Assembly: GCA_963751425.1 (NCBI GenBank) | Contig: CAVVUF010000002.1 | Coordinates: 1,116,001-1,180,000 of the forward strand | Direction of reading: 5' to 3' | DNA: 64,000 nucleotides | Source of the DNA: CAVVUF01 sp963751425 | Lineage (GTDB): Bacteria; Chloroflexota; Anaerolineae; Anaerolineales; UBA4823 | In this document: in pieces, positions 43,415 to 54,400 of the stretch | Position numbering within the stretch: position 1 is the first letter of the stretch | Layout of the letters: every line of letters begins with the position of its first letter | Position numbers and translations under genes: made by a program | The notes under the pieces: model-generated | The model's database searches: none | Told to the model about the DNA's origin: nothing | What the model saw: the letters and a program-made list of their open reading frames with translations, nothing else

Positions 43415-46400
43415 ATGACAATCAATGCCACTCCTAACCAACCAGAAATATTTAGGATTCATCTCTTCGGTGACTTCGATGTCTGCATTGGGGAAAAATC
43501 ACTTGAGGCAAACCATTGGAAGCTTCGTAAAGCCAAAACGCTAATCAAACTTTTAGCCCTGGCTCCGCATCACCGACTGCACAGGGAAAAGCTGATGGAC
43601 TCGTTATGGCCAGAAGCCGATCTTCAAGCAGCCACGGATAGTTTACATCAGACGCTGCATACCCTCCGCAGTAATCTTAAACCCTATTGCAGCAATCCTC
43701 GGCTCTACATCCAATTCGAAAACGAGATGGTCAGCCTATGTCCCGATGTGCCGTTGTGGATTGATGTGGAGGCTTTTGAGGCTGCAGCAATAGAGGTAAC
43801 ACGAAGCCGTGATCCAGAATCTTATCAGGTTGCCCTGGCTCTTTACACTGGCGACCTTTTGCCCGAGGATCTCTACGAGGATTGGGCAATCAGCCGGCGA
43901 GAAAAGCTGCGCCAGGAATATATCCAACTGCTTTTTGATTATGGCAAGCTCTTAGAATTGAGAGAGGAATTCCCTCGTGCCATTGAGACTTTTCGAAAAA
44001 TATTAGCAAGCGACCCGCTTCAAGAGGAAGCTCATACCAACCTGATGCACGCCTATGCCATGTCTGGTCAACGAACTCAAGCTCTAAGCCAGTTCCGAAC
44101 ACTGCAAAAAGTTCTCCAGAAAGAATTAGGCGCTGAACCAAGTCTGCAAAGCACCCTCATGTACCAGGAAATCCTTTCCGGTCGCTTTCCTGCCTCAAAA
44201 ATTGTTTTACGAACCTATACCCAACCCTCACCACGCCATAATCTGCCCAGCCCGTTGAGTACATTTGTTGGGCGGGGGAAAGATATGGAGCAGGTTAAGG
44301 TTCTAATGACCAGCTCACGCCTGGTGACTCTCACCGGGTCAGGCGGTGTTGGCAAGACGAGTCTTGCCATACGGGTAGCTGAAGTTCTGCTGATGGATTT
44401 TGTTGATGGGGTCTGGCTGGTAGAGCTGGATTCCCTTTCAAAAGCGCAGCTTGTGCCTTATGCGGTTGCGGGGGTCTTTGGGGTGAGCGAAGATCAAGAT
44501 GGTACGGTGCTGGAAAACTTGATGGAATCCATATGCACCAAAAATCTTCTGATGGTTTTGGACAACTGCGAACACTTGATGGAGGCATGCGCCAGACTCG
44601 TCGAGACGCTTTTGCAGGCTTGCCCTAACCTTCATATACTTACCACCAGCCGGGAGGCGCTAGGAATCACAGGTGAGATCATTTATCAAGTACCGACATT
44701 GTCTTTTCCTGATGCAAGCAACCTGGATGATGCTTCAGCGCTCACACAATTCGAGGCTGTGCGATTATTCGTAGAGACTGCTCAAAGCATGCAGCCTGCC
44801 TTCATAATCACTGAAGAGAATGCACCCAGCATTGTACAGATCTGCCAACAACTGGACGGCATCCCCCTGGCACTCGAGCTGGCAGCCGCCCGGACTCGAA
44901 TATTAAGCGCCGAGCAGATTGCAATTAGACTGGATGAAAGTTTTCGACTGCTGACCGGCGGCAGCCGGACCACCTTACCCAGGCAGCAGACTCTTCAAGC
45001 CTCGATTGACTGGAGCTACGATTTACTCTCCGAAGCCGAACGGGCTCTCTTCTGCAGGTTGTCGGTCTTTGCTGGTGGTTGGGATCTGGCTGCAGCCGAG
45101 AGGGTGTGTGCAGATTCTGCCCTTCTTCAGGCGGATATCCTCGACTTGCTCAGTCAGCTGATCAATAAATCCCTGGTCGTAGTAGGATACAAACCTGGAC
45201 ATGAGACGCGCTATCGCCTTTTAGAAACGATTCGCCAATATGCAGCTGCTAAAATCGAGGGGACGGAGGAATGGGTGAGCTTGTGCAACCGTCATCTGGC
45301 TTATTTCCTCCACCTCGCCGAAGAAATTGAGCCGAAATTGGCAACTGCAGAACAAGCCGGATGTATGAAACAACTAAGAAGGGAGCAAGCTAACCTGCGG
45401 AGAGCCCTGAGCTGGTCCTTGATAGAAACCCAAGGGCCTCTAGCTGTAGAAGGCTTGCGGATGGCGAGTGCGCTCCTGGGATTTTGGGAATATTATGGCT
45501 TAATCAGTGAAGGGTATGAGTGGCTAAAGAAGGGATTGGAGTTGACGGACCAAGGAGAAATGCTTTCGACCACTCTCCAGGCAAAGGCACTCTGCGCGTT
45601 TGGCGTGATTAATCATGACCTTCACACTGGAGCACACACTCAAATTCTTGAGAAGAGTGTTGCACTCTACCGGAAGAGCGGTGATAAAGCCGGTCTCTCC
45701 CAGGCTTTGTGCCGTTTAGTGGATTCGGTAAGCCATACCAGACCTGCTGAATTGAAAAAATATCATCCTTTGATTGACGAAGCATTGAACCTGGCGCGTG
45801 AAGCAGGGGATTCGGATATTTTGGCTTCAGTTCTTCAAAGTAAAGCGACAATCAGTGAGGATGAAAAGGCTGCCCGGGCGTTTGCTGAAGAAAGCCTGAT
45901 CCTTTCTCAAGAAAAGGGAAACAAGTGGAGAATGATTGATGCGCTCGATCGATTGGGCCATCTTTCAAGGAGCTTGGGAGATTACGAGACTGCTCTAGGA
46001 TACTCCGAAGAGATGCTGGAATTGGCTCGGAAGAGTGAGCATAAAATTGGTATTGCAAACGCATATATTCTGATGGGGTTCTCTGCTTATTCTCAAAATG
46101 ATTTCAACCGAATGGCGGTTTCTTTTCAAGAAGTACTGGCTTTGTTTCGGGAACTCGGTCTTAAAGGGGGGACAATCTTTTCGTTACGCCAATGCGGGAT
46201 CGCTGCAAAGCGTCAACAGAATTATCATCAGGCAGCAGCTTGTCTAATGGAAACCTTACCGTTGATTGAGAAAATAGATGATGTCCACGGCAAGATCATG
46301 ACCCTGGGCTTAATGGCAGGCATCGCCGCTGAAACAGGACAACCCCGCCGCGCCGCCATTTTGCTGGGAGCTGAAGAGGTGCAGCTTAAATCCTTGGATA

Positions 46401-46567
46401 TGGTATTGGATTCAATTGAACAGGCAGAGTGCGACCGGGATACTTTGAGGGTGCGGTCGCAATTAAGTGAAGAGCTCTTTAAAGCAGCCTGGTCTGAGGG
46501 GCGTGCCATGACCATGAACCAGGCAGAAACAGAGATTTTTGCGATTGGATCAGAGCTAAAACCCTGA
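43415..46567 (+). CDS. SARP-type regulator with NB-ARC and TPR domains (regulator 1)
   Basis: A 1050-residue AfsR-like activator. Residues ~15-105 are an OmpR-like winged helix (FRIHLFGDFDVCIGEK, KLRKAKTLIKLLALAP). Residues ~115-265 are the bacterial transcriptional activator domain (BTAD) with TPR-like helices (YTGDLLPEDLYEDWAI). The NB-ARC STAND ATPase spans ~285-600: P-loop TGSGGVGKTS, Walker B LLMVLDNCEH, sensor LTTSREALG, IPLALELAAAR. The rest is TPR-like. STAND regulators bind ATP and oligomerise when a ligand is sensed. AAAGG lies 9 bases before ATG 43415. It is an intact paralogue of the two regulators to its right. Confidence 0.9.
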   Translation: MTINATPNQPEIFRIHLFGDFDVCIGEKSLEANHWKLRKAKTLIKLLALAPHHRLHREKLMDSLWPEADLQAATDSLHQTLHTLRSNLKPYCSNPRLYIQFENEMVSLCPDVPLWIDVEAFEAAAIEVTRSRDPESYQVALALYTGDLLPEDLYEDWAISRREKLRQEYIQLLFDYGKLLELREEFPRAIETFRKILASDPLQEEAHTNLMHAYAMSGQRTQALSQFRTLQKVLQKELGAEPSLQSTLMYQEILSGRFPASKIVLRTYTQPSPRHNLPSPLSTFVGRGKDMEQVKVLMTSSRLVTLTGSGGVGKTSLAIRVAEVLLMDFVDGVWLVELDSLSKAQLVPYAVAGVFGVSEDQDGTVLENLMESICTKNLLMVLDNCEHLMEACARLVETLLQACPNLHILTTSREALGITGEIIYQVPTLSFPDASNLDDASALTQFEAVRLFVETAQSMQPAFIITEENAPSIVQICQQLDGIPLALELAAARTRILSAEQIAIRLDESFRLLTGGSRTTLPRQQTLQASIDWSYDLLSEAERALFCRLSVFAGGWDLAAAERVCADSALLQADILDLLSQLINKSLVVVGYKPGHETRYRLLETIRQYAAAKIEGTEEWVSLCNRHLAYFLHLAEEIEPKLATAEQAGCMKQLRREQANLRRALSWSLIETQGPLAVEGLRMASALLGFWEYYGLISEGYEWLKKGLELTDQGEMLSTTLQAKALCAFGVINHDLHTGAHTQILEKSVALYRKSGDKAGLSQALCRLVDSVSHTRPAELKKYHPLIDEALNLAREAGDSDILASVLQSKATISEDEKAARAFAEESLILSQEKGNKWRMIDALDRLGHLSRSLGDYETALGYSEEMLELARKSEHKIGIANAYILMGFSAYSQNDFNRMAVSFQEVLALFRELGLKGGTIFSLRQCGIAAKRQQNYHQAAACLMETLPLIEKIDDVHGKIMTLGLMAGIAAETGQPRRAAILLGAEEVQLKSLDMVLDSIEQAECDRDTLRVRSQLSEELFKAAWSEGRAMTMNQAETEIFAIGSELKP

Positions 46568-46593
46568 TCGAGTGCACTGGGATGCTTATTTTA

Positions 46594-49500
46594 CTATCCA
46601 GGGTTTACCAGGAGCTCCTGGATAGCCTGCTTTGGGGTGATGGCTTTGCCTGCCTCCCAGGCGGCAGTAAAGGCTTTATCGCCCAGTTCAGCCCGCGCGG
46701 CAGAGACTGCCTCATCATGCTCGCTGCGCTCACGCGGAGACAGACCAAGCCGGATTTTCTCGAAAACAGCATCCGTCGCTCCCAACAGGCGGGCTGCCTG
46801 CAGCAACTTCCCCTGTTTTCGGAATAACACGATGAAAGGTTGTATAAAATCGATCAAGTTGACCAAATCTGCATATTTAGATGACTTGAAGACTGTATCC
46901 ATCACAGATAACGCCTGTTTGAGCTGGTCTTCTGCCTCCGCGAGGTTATCCTGAGACAAAGCCACGCGACCAAGGCAGATCCGGGGATATATTCTCTTGA
47001 AACCCGGGAAATCATGCAGCACTTCGAGTAGTTTCCAACCCAGGCGGGCTGAATATGCGTAATCTCCTTGAGACCAGGTGGCCCTTTGGAGATATGTAAG
47101 GACAAATGAACCACGCTGACCGGATCCCTCGGGGTAAATCGCTAACGCCTGCTCCCCGTACTGGATGGCTTCGGCATAATTCCCCTGGGCCAGGTTGATT
47201 ATCAATAAATAGGAGTAGGCATAGCCCTCCACCCACCGGTTCCCGTTTATTTTGGATATTTCGAGCCCCTGCTCGACCAGGGAGGCTGCGCTTTGGTAAT
47301 CTCCCTCGAATAATGCAACCCAACCCAAGTGGGTTAAACGGCCGGAGATTCCATCCAAATCTTCGATTTCCCTGGACATTGCCAGGCTATTTTCCAAATA
47401 TACTTTTTCCTCGTGGAAATCCCCACGTGATTCTGCATCGTTCGCCAAAATAAAAAGATGTTCGGCGAGAACAAAAACGTTATTCTCCTGGTGGAAGATA
47501 TCCAGCATTTCCTGGGTGACGCTAGGACGCTGCTCTGGCATCGATCCAATCTAAGGAACAAAATAAAGAGATTCCCAGCTCATTTCGAGCGGATGGGCCT
47601 AATGTTCCGCAGCAGAGCCACGCTTTCTGCGATGACAGAGGCAGGATTGTGGCGTTTGAGATCAGGAGAATATTCCCATGTGTAGTAGGTAAGACTCCAT
47701 ATCCAAATGAGACAGCGCAGCGCCCTGGCTCGCTGCAGAGCAGCGGTTGCCTTCTGGCTGCCGGTCATGGCGCTCTGCGGCTTCGGCCTGGAGAAGCTGC
47801 TCCAGCCGCGACAACCCTTCGTTGTATAAACCTCGGATATGCCAGAGCCAGAGCAGATCCGCGGCGATCTTCAACCCCAGCTCGATATCCGTGGCATTCT
47901 CATGATTTATAAGGGACCAATCCATTGCCCCGCGCAGGTTGTCCAGCTCCTCTTCCAGGCGGTCCAGCCATTGGACCTGCCCCCTGGCGCGCAGGTGAGG
48001 TTCGGCCTCACCGGTCAGTTGAGCAAAGTAAGCTAAGTGGCGGCTGCGCAGCTGTTCCCAGCAGCCCGTCTCTTGCAGCCGGTCTAGTGTGTATTGGCGG
48101 ATCGTCTCGTGCAGCCTAAAGCGGGTGGCGCCCTCTCCTTGCTCGACCGCGACGAGAGATTTATCCACCAACTGTGCGAGCAGCTCCATCACCTCTGAAT
48201 GCTCCAACCGAGCCTCCTGGCAGGATTTTTCAGAATTTGACGGCTGATCGTAAATCTTTCCATCTGAACAGACCTGTTCGGCGGCCTCCAACGCCCATCC
48301 CCCGGCAAAGACAGAGAGCCGGAAGAGCAGAAGGCGTTCTTTTTCAGAGAGTAGGTTACAGGACCAATCGATGGAGGCGCGCAAGGTCTGGTGGCGCGGC
48401 AGCTCTGTTCGGGTTCCGCTGTCGAGCAGGTGGAAGGCATCATCCAGGCGGGCAGCAATCTGTTCGGGGCTCAACATACGAATTCGCACTGCCGCCAGCT
48501 CGATGGCCAGGGGGATGCCGTCGAGCCGTTGACAAATGTGGGCGATGGCTGCGGTGTTGGCTGGGGTCAGCGAAAAACCAGGTGAGATCGTTAAGGCTCG
48601 CTCTATAAACAGTCGCACAGATTCGAAATGAGCCAATTGGTCTAGCGGAGGCAGGCTGCCAGGATCAGGGTAGGAGAGTGGGGGCACGCGGAAGGCGGTT
48701 TCGCCGAACAACCCCATGATCTCACGGCTGGTTGCCAGGATGTGAAGCTTTGGACAGGCTTTGAGCATTTCATTCACCAGGTGGGCGCAGGCAGCGATTA
48801 CATGCTCGCAGTTGTCTAAGATGAGCAGCAGGTGCTTTTTCTCCAGGAATCCCGCCAGGGAGTCTTGGAGTGGAACGTCAGGTGACTCGAGAATCCCTAA
48901 TGCGTGTGCGCAAGTCCTTGGAACCAGATCAGGATCCGCTTGCGTGGCGAGCTCAACAAGCCAGACGCCGTTGAGGTAGGCTTCCAGCGATGCCTCACCT
49001 ACTTTGAACGCCAGGCGAGTCTTGCCCACTCCACCGGAGCCGGTCAGGGTCACCAGGCGGTTATCTGCCAGCAGCTCCTGGACCTGGCTGATTTCTTGTT
49101 CACGTCCGATGAAGCGGCTGAGCTGGGCGGGCAGGTTGTGACGGGGAGACTCTCGGGCTGAAATGGGGGCAGGGATAACCTGTGGGGGGTAGCGACCAGT
49201 TTGAATCTCCTGGAATAAGTTCTTTGTGTGGGGATCTGGCTCGGCGCCCAGCTCTTTGGATAAGGTATCCTGGAGGAGCTGATATTGGCGCAGGGACTGC
49301 GTGCGCTGCCCGGAAAGGGCATAGAGGCGTATTAGCCCGGCGTGGGCATCTTCTAGCAGTGGATCAGTTGCTGTTGCTAGGAGGTAGGCAGCGATGGCGG
49401 GCTGGTGCTCACCTTGAGCTTCGTACAAGCGAGCCAGGTTTATGAGTAGGTCGAGATAGGTTTGCTGAAGGGCTGTGCGCCTCTTGATAGCCCACTCCTC

Positions 49501-49965
49501 ATAGCGGTCTTCCGGTAGCAGCTCTCCAGCATACAGCTTCAAAGCAGCCTGATAGAAAGAGGGGTCGTTATGTTGTTGCGATAGGGCTGCGGCAGCTTCA
49601 AAGGCTTCAACATCGACCCACAGGGAGGGATCGGCCTGCAGGCAAACGAAATCACCTTCGAAGCGGATATAGCTGGGAGGCTGCAGGGCTTCTAGAACCT
49701 GGCGGGCAGAGTGCAGGGTCTGGTACAGGCTGTCGGCTGATGCTTCAGGGCGGGAATCAGGCCACAGCCATTCGAGAAGCTGGTCGCGCTGCAGGCGGTG
49801 CCTGGGAGCCAGAGCCAGGAGCTTGACCAGGTCGCGAGCTTTTCGCAGGCGAAAACACTCGGGACCTAAGGAATCCTCCGCCTGATGGATCTGAAAACCA
49901 CCCAACAGGGAGATGCGCAGACCTGCTTCCAAACCGATCTTCTCAAGCTTTTCTGGGTCAGCCAT
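46594..49965 (-). CDS. SARP-NB-ARC-TPR regulator 2, three frameshifts in the TPR region
   Basis: About 1124 codons and the same domain order as its paralogues: winged helix (RISLLGGFQIHQ, FRLRKARDLVKLLALAPRHR), BTAD (YAGELLPEDRYEEWAI), NB-ARC (TGSGGVGKTR, LLLILDNCEH, ILATSREIMG, IPLAIELAAVR), TPR tail ending KAITPKQAIQELL. The frame changes near 47745, 47582 and 47525, each by one base, with net restoration. Alignment to regulator 3 shows continuity (EGNR then SLQRARALR; ELGISLF; MLDIFHQE). Three errors in 230 bp may be sequencing error or real decay. It is divergent from the repeat-protein gene at 50469, whose promoter carries SARP-like direct repeats. Confidence 0.85.
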
Positions 49966-50145
49966 TTTTTTACTTTTGACTTGCTACTTCATATGATTAC
50001 CTTCAGAGAAAAAACGCCAGAAATTTTTTGGAGGCTGGCTGGATTATCTCTATATGATTATACGATAGATTAGACTATTTTAGTCGGATTTGTTCGGATG
50101 AATGAACTCAAGTGTATATTGGGGAGATCTTTGCTTACCAAAATG

Positions 50146-50215
50146 GATAAATAAGGTAAAAATAAGTTGAAAATCAACGATAAATCCGTATCAGATCAGG
50201 ACTGACCTGTATACT
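50146..50215 (+). promoter_or_regulatory. SARP-type promoter: five 11-bp direct repeats and TATACT
   Basis: Consecutive 11-mers from 50146 read GATAAATAAGG, TAAAAATAAGT, TGAAAATCAAC, GATAAATCCGT and ATCAGATCAGG. They end at 50200, exactly 9 bp before TATACT (50210-50215). No -35 hexamer is present. Direct repeats at 11-bp spacing next to the -10 box are the established binding arrangement for SARP activators. The promoter faces the repeat-protein gene at 50469 and lies 180 bp from the start of SARP regulator 2. Confidence 0.7.
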
Positions 50216-50251
50216 GCTGACATGATAAAAAAAGTCCAGTAGGAGAATTTA

Positions 50252-50482
50252 TTGGACACCATTGCAACAGGATCAGGAGGAGCCTATGCATATTATGCCG
50301 AGACGAAGTTTCATCAATAACCCTGTCCAGTGGAAAGAATCCACCGGATAACAATTCACTACGATCAGGAGTAAATAATGCTTTCTCAACACAAGTTCAG
50401 TTTAAAAATAAATTCGTCCGGTGGGAAACATCCACTAAATTTAGTGATACAGGATCAGGAGGTCCTCAATGAACGCTCGTAA
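50252..50482 (+). other. Leader with small ORFs and duplicated unit
   Basis: Three short frames precede the repeat-protein gene, each after an AGGAG: TTG 50252-50320 (22 residues, starts MDTIATGSGG), ATG 50286-50351 (21 residues, MHIMPRRSFINN) and ATG 50378-50482 (34 residues, MLSQHKFSLK), the last overlapping the main start by 14 bp. The stretches at ~50317-50346 and ~50407-50437 are diverged copies of one unit, which also appears once at ~55005-55039 before the paralogous gene. Duplication of a start region, or leader peptides, could explain it. Confidence 0.45.
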
Positions 50483-51329
50483 TAAAAACGATCTAATGTC
50501 CAAACGCAACATTCGTATAACAGTCGGTTTGGTAATTGTTGCATTGGTCGCCGGTGTATACTTTCTCTTCAGACCCTTTCCAGCAGGCCCGAGTTTAGAA
50601 GCGGCGGCTAAGGTGCCTGGTGTCAAAGAGGCAGCTTCAGTAAACGGCTGGAGCGCATATGCCAATCCTCCCACCGTGGTGAAAGTGGATGACTTACAGC
50701 AATCACAATCGCCCGTATCTGCTTCAATCCAGAGGCTCGACATCGGTGCAGGTAACGTGCTCGAGAACAGCTCACAGGGCAGCAGGATCATCGCCCCGCT
50801 CACTCAAGCCTCAGCGTTCGCTGCTCAGGAACCTGCTCTCGTCCCCAGCTTCGTGCTCGAGGTCAGCACCCAGGATAAGCAGGGTTATGTGCCTGCCAGG
50901 GTTTACGATACTGCCTCTGTCCAGGAGCCTGGTCTTGTCCCCAGCTTCGTGCTCGAGGTCAGCTCGCATGCAGAGCTGGGTTTTACCTCCGAACTTTCGG
51001 CCTCACCCGCCCCTTCTATTCAGAGGCTCGAAATTGGCAACGGTTATGTTCTTGAGAACAGCCGGTCAAACACCAGGATCATTGCACCGAGTGCTCCATT
51101 AGTCGTTGCTCCTGCGGTTGCTGCTTCCCCAACCCAGAGACTTGATATTGGCAATGGTTATGTGCTCGAGAACAGTGCACAAGGCAGCCGGATTGTGGCG
51201 CCGAACGCCCTGCTGGAAATAGCAGCTACAGCCTCCGGTGTTGATTATCTCAAGCAGATTGACATTGGCAGCGGTTACATGTTGGTCATGGGTTCGGGAA
51301 GCCGTGGGGAGATCGTACCAGCTCCATAA
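50469..51329 (+). CDS. Membrane-anchored peptide-repeat protein 1 (new family)
   Basis: A 286-residue protein. A basic N-terminus and one membrane helix (residues ~17-34, ITVGLVIVALVAGVYFLF) are followed by RPFPAGPSLE, nearly identical to the paralogue at 55045. The outside part is built from repeats. Four copies of a ~24-residue unit (QRLDIGNGYVLENS..GSRIIAP) lie at ~87-110, 184-207, 222-245 and 262-284. Two copies of EPxLVPSFVLEVS lie at 121-133 and 153-165, and one AASVNGWSAYANPP at 55-68. No known domain. AGGAGG lies 6 bases before the ATG. It is driven by a SARP-like promoter and followed by a terminator. Function unknown: surface repeat protein or multi-peptide precursor are options. 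Confidence 0.8.
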   Translation: MNARNKNDLMSKRNIRITVGLVIVALVAGVYFLFRPFPAGPSLEAAAKVPGVKEAASVNGWSAYANPPTVVKVDDLQQSQSPVSASIQRLDIGAGNVLENSSQGSRIIAPLTQASAFAAQEPALVPSFVLEVSTQDKQGYVPARVYDTASVQEPGLVPSFVLEVSSHAELGFTSELSASPAPSIQRLEIGNGYVLENSRSNTRIIAPSAPLVVAPAVAASPTQRLDIGNGYVLENSAQGSRIVAPNALLEIAATASGVDYLKQIDIGSGYMLVMGSGSRGEIVPAP

Positions 51330-51342
51330 CAAATCGGGTAAT

Positions 51343-51387
51343 AAACAAGCCACCTCCTGAATTATTGTTCGGGAGGTGTCTTGTTTT
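51343..51387 (+). terminator. Intrinsic terminator after repeat protein 1
   Basis: AAACAAG-C-CACCTCC (51343-51357) pairs with GGAGGTG-T-CTTGTTT (51372-51386), one mismatch, then TTTT. It also separates the gene from convergent regulator 3. Confidence 0.8.
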
Positions 51388-51446
51388 AAAGCTTTCGAAA
51401 AATTATATGATCAGGAGTACCGTCTTGATCTTGAAGGGCTTGAAGC

Positions 51447-54400
51447 TCAAGCTGGTTTATTGATTAGTTCCTGGATAGCTTGCTCCAGGTGCATGGCTTT
51501 GCCTGCCTCCCAAGCGGTGGTAAAGATTTCTTCCTTCAGCGCGGCGCGTGCTGAAGCCAATGCCGCCTCATACTCATCTCGCTCGCGTGGGGTCAATCTT
51601 GGAAAGACGCTCCGGAGTGTGGCGTCGATTTTCCCAGCCAAGCGGGCTGCCTCACGCATCTTGTCCTGTTTGCCGTACAGCACCACAATCCCCGCCAGGA
51701 GTGTTGCCGTCTCGTACCACCATTTACTTTCACCGATCATCGAAAATGCCTGTTTTAGCAGCATTTCTGCTTTATCAGCCCCACCAAGCGTCAAGGCAAT
51801 TCTACCAAGCAAGTACGAGCCGATACACAGGTAATCTGGAATCCCCTCGGACATCCCCATCAGTTCCTGAGTGATCGTCTTGGCGGTTTCAAAATCGCCC
51901 ATACTCCAGTTTTTCTCCGCCTCCAACCGGAGTACCCGGCGGATGCCATCTTTCCAATTGATATCGTGAAAAAGGGATAAAGCCTCTCCGGCATATTGGG
52001 ATGCCTCAGCATACTTGCCCTCGGCACATGCAATTTCCAGTAGATAGATTCGACCATAACCTTCAAACCACCAGTGTTTAAGCCCCCGGTTTAATTCAAA
52101 GGCCTCCTGAACTAAAACCCTGGCGCGCGGGTAATCTCCTTCAAATAAGGCGAACTCGCTCAAGCTTAAGGTTCGTAACGCCATGCCATCGATATCTTCG
52201 ATCTGGCAGCTCATGGCCAGGCTCTCTTCCATATACCTTATCGCTTCCAGAATTTCCTCATTACCAGTGGGACGGCTGCCCAGGTAATAAAGATATTCAG
52301 AAAGATAAAAAGTTTCATGCTCCTGGTGAAAAATTTCCAGGAATTCCTGTTCAATTTCCAGTTGTCGGCTGTCTGATAAATACCACGTATAAAATAATGA
52401 AATCCCCAGCTCACGCCGGTTTGAAGGTCCGAGGCTGCGTAAGAGACTCACGCTCTCCTGTATCAAGGGTTCTGTATTTTCGATGAGGTCAAAGCCTAAA
52501 TGATAGAGAATGCGAAGCGCCCTGGCCCTTTGCAAGCTGCGATTGCCTTCTATAGGCTGATCGCCGCGCTCGTCCGCTTCGGTGGCCAGCAGCCGTCTGA
52601 GCAGTTCGATGGGTTTGATGGAGAAGCCGCGTACCCACCAGAAGAACAGCAGGTCCGCGGCAATCTGCAGTCCCTGTTCGATCTTTCCAGGACGACTCCC
52701 CGGTTCCATTGACCATTCCATGGCATTACGCAGGTTATCCAGGTCAGGTTCCAGGCGATCCAGCCACTCGACCATCCCTTTGGAGCGCAAATGCGGCGAG
52801 ACTTGCTTTGACAGGCAAGTGAAATAATCTAGGTGTTGGTCTCGCCTCGCAGCTTCGCCGCCTGTTTCTCGCAGCTTCTCCAATGCATACTGCTGGATTG
52901 TATCCAGAAGACGGTAGCGCGGTTGGTTGGGAGTGTTCTCAATCACCACCAGGGATTTGTCGACTAACTGTGCCAGACAGTCAAGGATGCTGGGTGGGGT
53001 TAATAGGTTGGATTCCATAAATCCAGATCCGCCAGGGGTATCAGCCGACATTGCTTCAGCGGCATCCAGGGTCCAGCCCCCTGCGAAGACCGACAGGCGC
53101 TGCAAGAGCTGCTGCTCTTGGGGTGAGAGTAAGTTGTAGCTCCATTCTATGGAGGCCCGCAGTGTCTTTTGGCGTGGCAGGGCTGCCGGGCTTCCATTGG
53201 TCAACAGGTGCAAGGCATCTTCTAATCGGTCCGAGATCTGCTCGACTGACATCATTCGCAGCGCGTGCCGCGGCCAGCTCGATTGCCAACGGGATTCCGT
53301 CCAGACGTTGGCAGATCCGCACGACAGCCCCGGCGTTCTTATCATTAAGAGTCATCCCCTGTGAGACTTGAGCAGCGCGGTCGACGAACAGGTGCACCGC
53401 TTCGAACTGGCCCAGCATCTCCAGCGGAGGCCAGCTATGCGGGTCAGGGAAGGTTAGCGTGGGAACTCGAAAGAGGGCTTCGCCGGGCAAGGACAGGTTC
53501 TCCCGGCTCGTAGCCAGGATGTGCAATCGAGGGCAGGCTTTCAGTAGGGAATCCGCCAGGAGGGCACAGGCGCTGATCATGTGCTCGCAATTGTCGAGCA
53601 CCAGCAGGAGCTGCTTCTTCTCAAGGTATTGGACCAGCCGGGTGAGCGGGGGGACATCTGGCTTTTCGAAGATACTCATTGCCTGAGCACAGATCTGTGG
53701 TACCTGCTCCGGATCGGAAATCGATGCCAGTTCAATCAACCAGATCCCATTTGGGAAAGACTCCAACAAATCTTCTGCAACCTTGCATGCCAGGCGTGTC
53801 TTGCCCACTCCTCCGGAGCCAGTCAGCGTCACCAGGCGGTGTTCCGCAAGCAGCCCCTTGACCTGTATGATCTCCTGTTGGCGGCCGATGAAGGAGGTCA
53901 GGTGATTAGGCAAGTTGTGTAACCCGGCTTCCTGGGAGTGAGTAGGAATGGTAACAGCCTGGGTGAGAGAATCTTGGGGAGGGTATTTGCCTTCCAGGAT
54001 CTGCTGATAAAGTCTTTTTGTAGCAGGGTCAGGCTCGGCTTGTAGTTCCTTGTAAAGGGTGTCCTGCAAAATCTGATACTGGCGCAGAGCCTGCGAGCGC
54101 TGCCCGGAGAGGGCGTATGAACGCATTAATCCAGTTTGCGCCTCTTCCTGCAGAGGATCCACAGCAATGAGACGCAGGTAGGCTGTGACGGCGGAGGAAT
54201 AATCTCCTTGGGCTTCATGCAGGCGGGCTAATTCATGGAGCAGGCCGAGATAGGTTTGTTGGAGGGCTTCTCGCCGCTGGATTGTCCAGTCTTCGTAGCG
54301 GTCCTCGGGGAGTAGCTCTCCGGTGTACAAGCCCAGGGCAGCTTGGTAGCTGACAGGGTCCTGGCTCTGGCGTGCCTGGGCTGCGGCAGCTTCGAAGGCT

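Noticed and set aside
50146..50200. CRISPR-like short direct repeats
   Set aside because: The units are 11 bp, contiguous without spacers and promoter-linked, so they do not form a CRISPR array. No cas genes or spacer-repeat array exist in the window.
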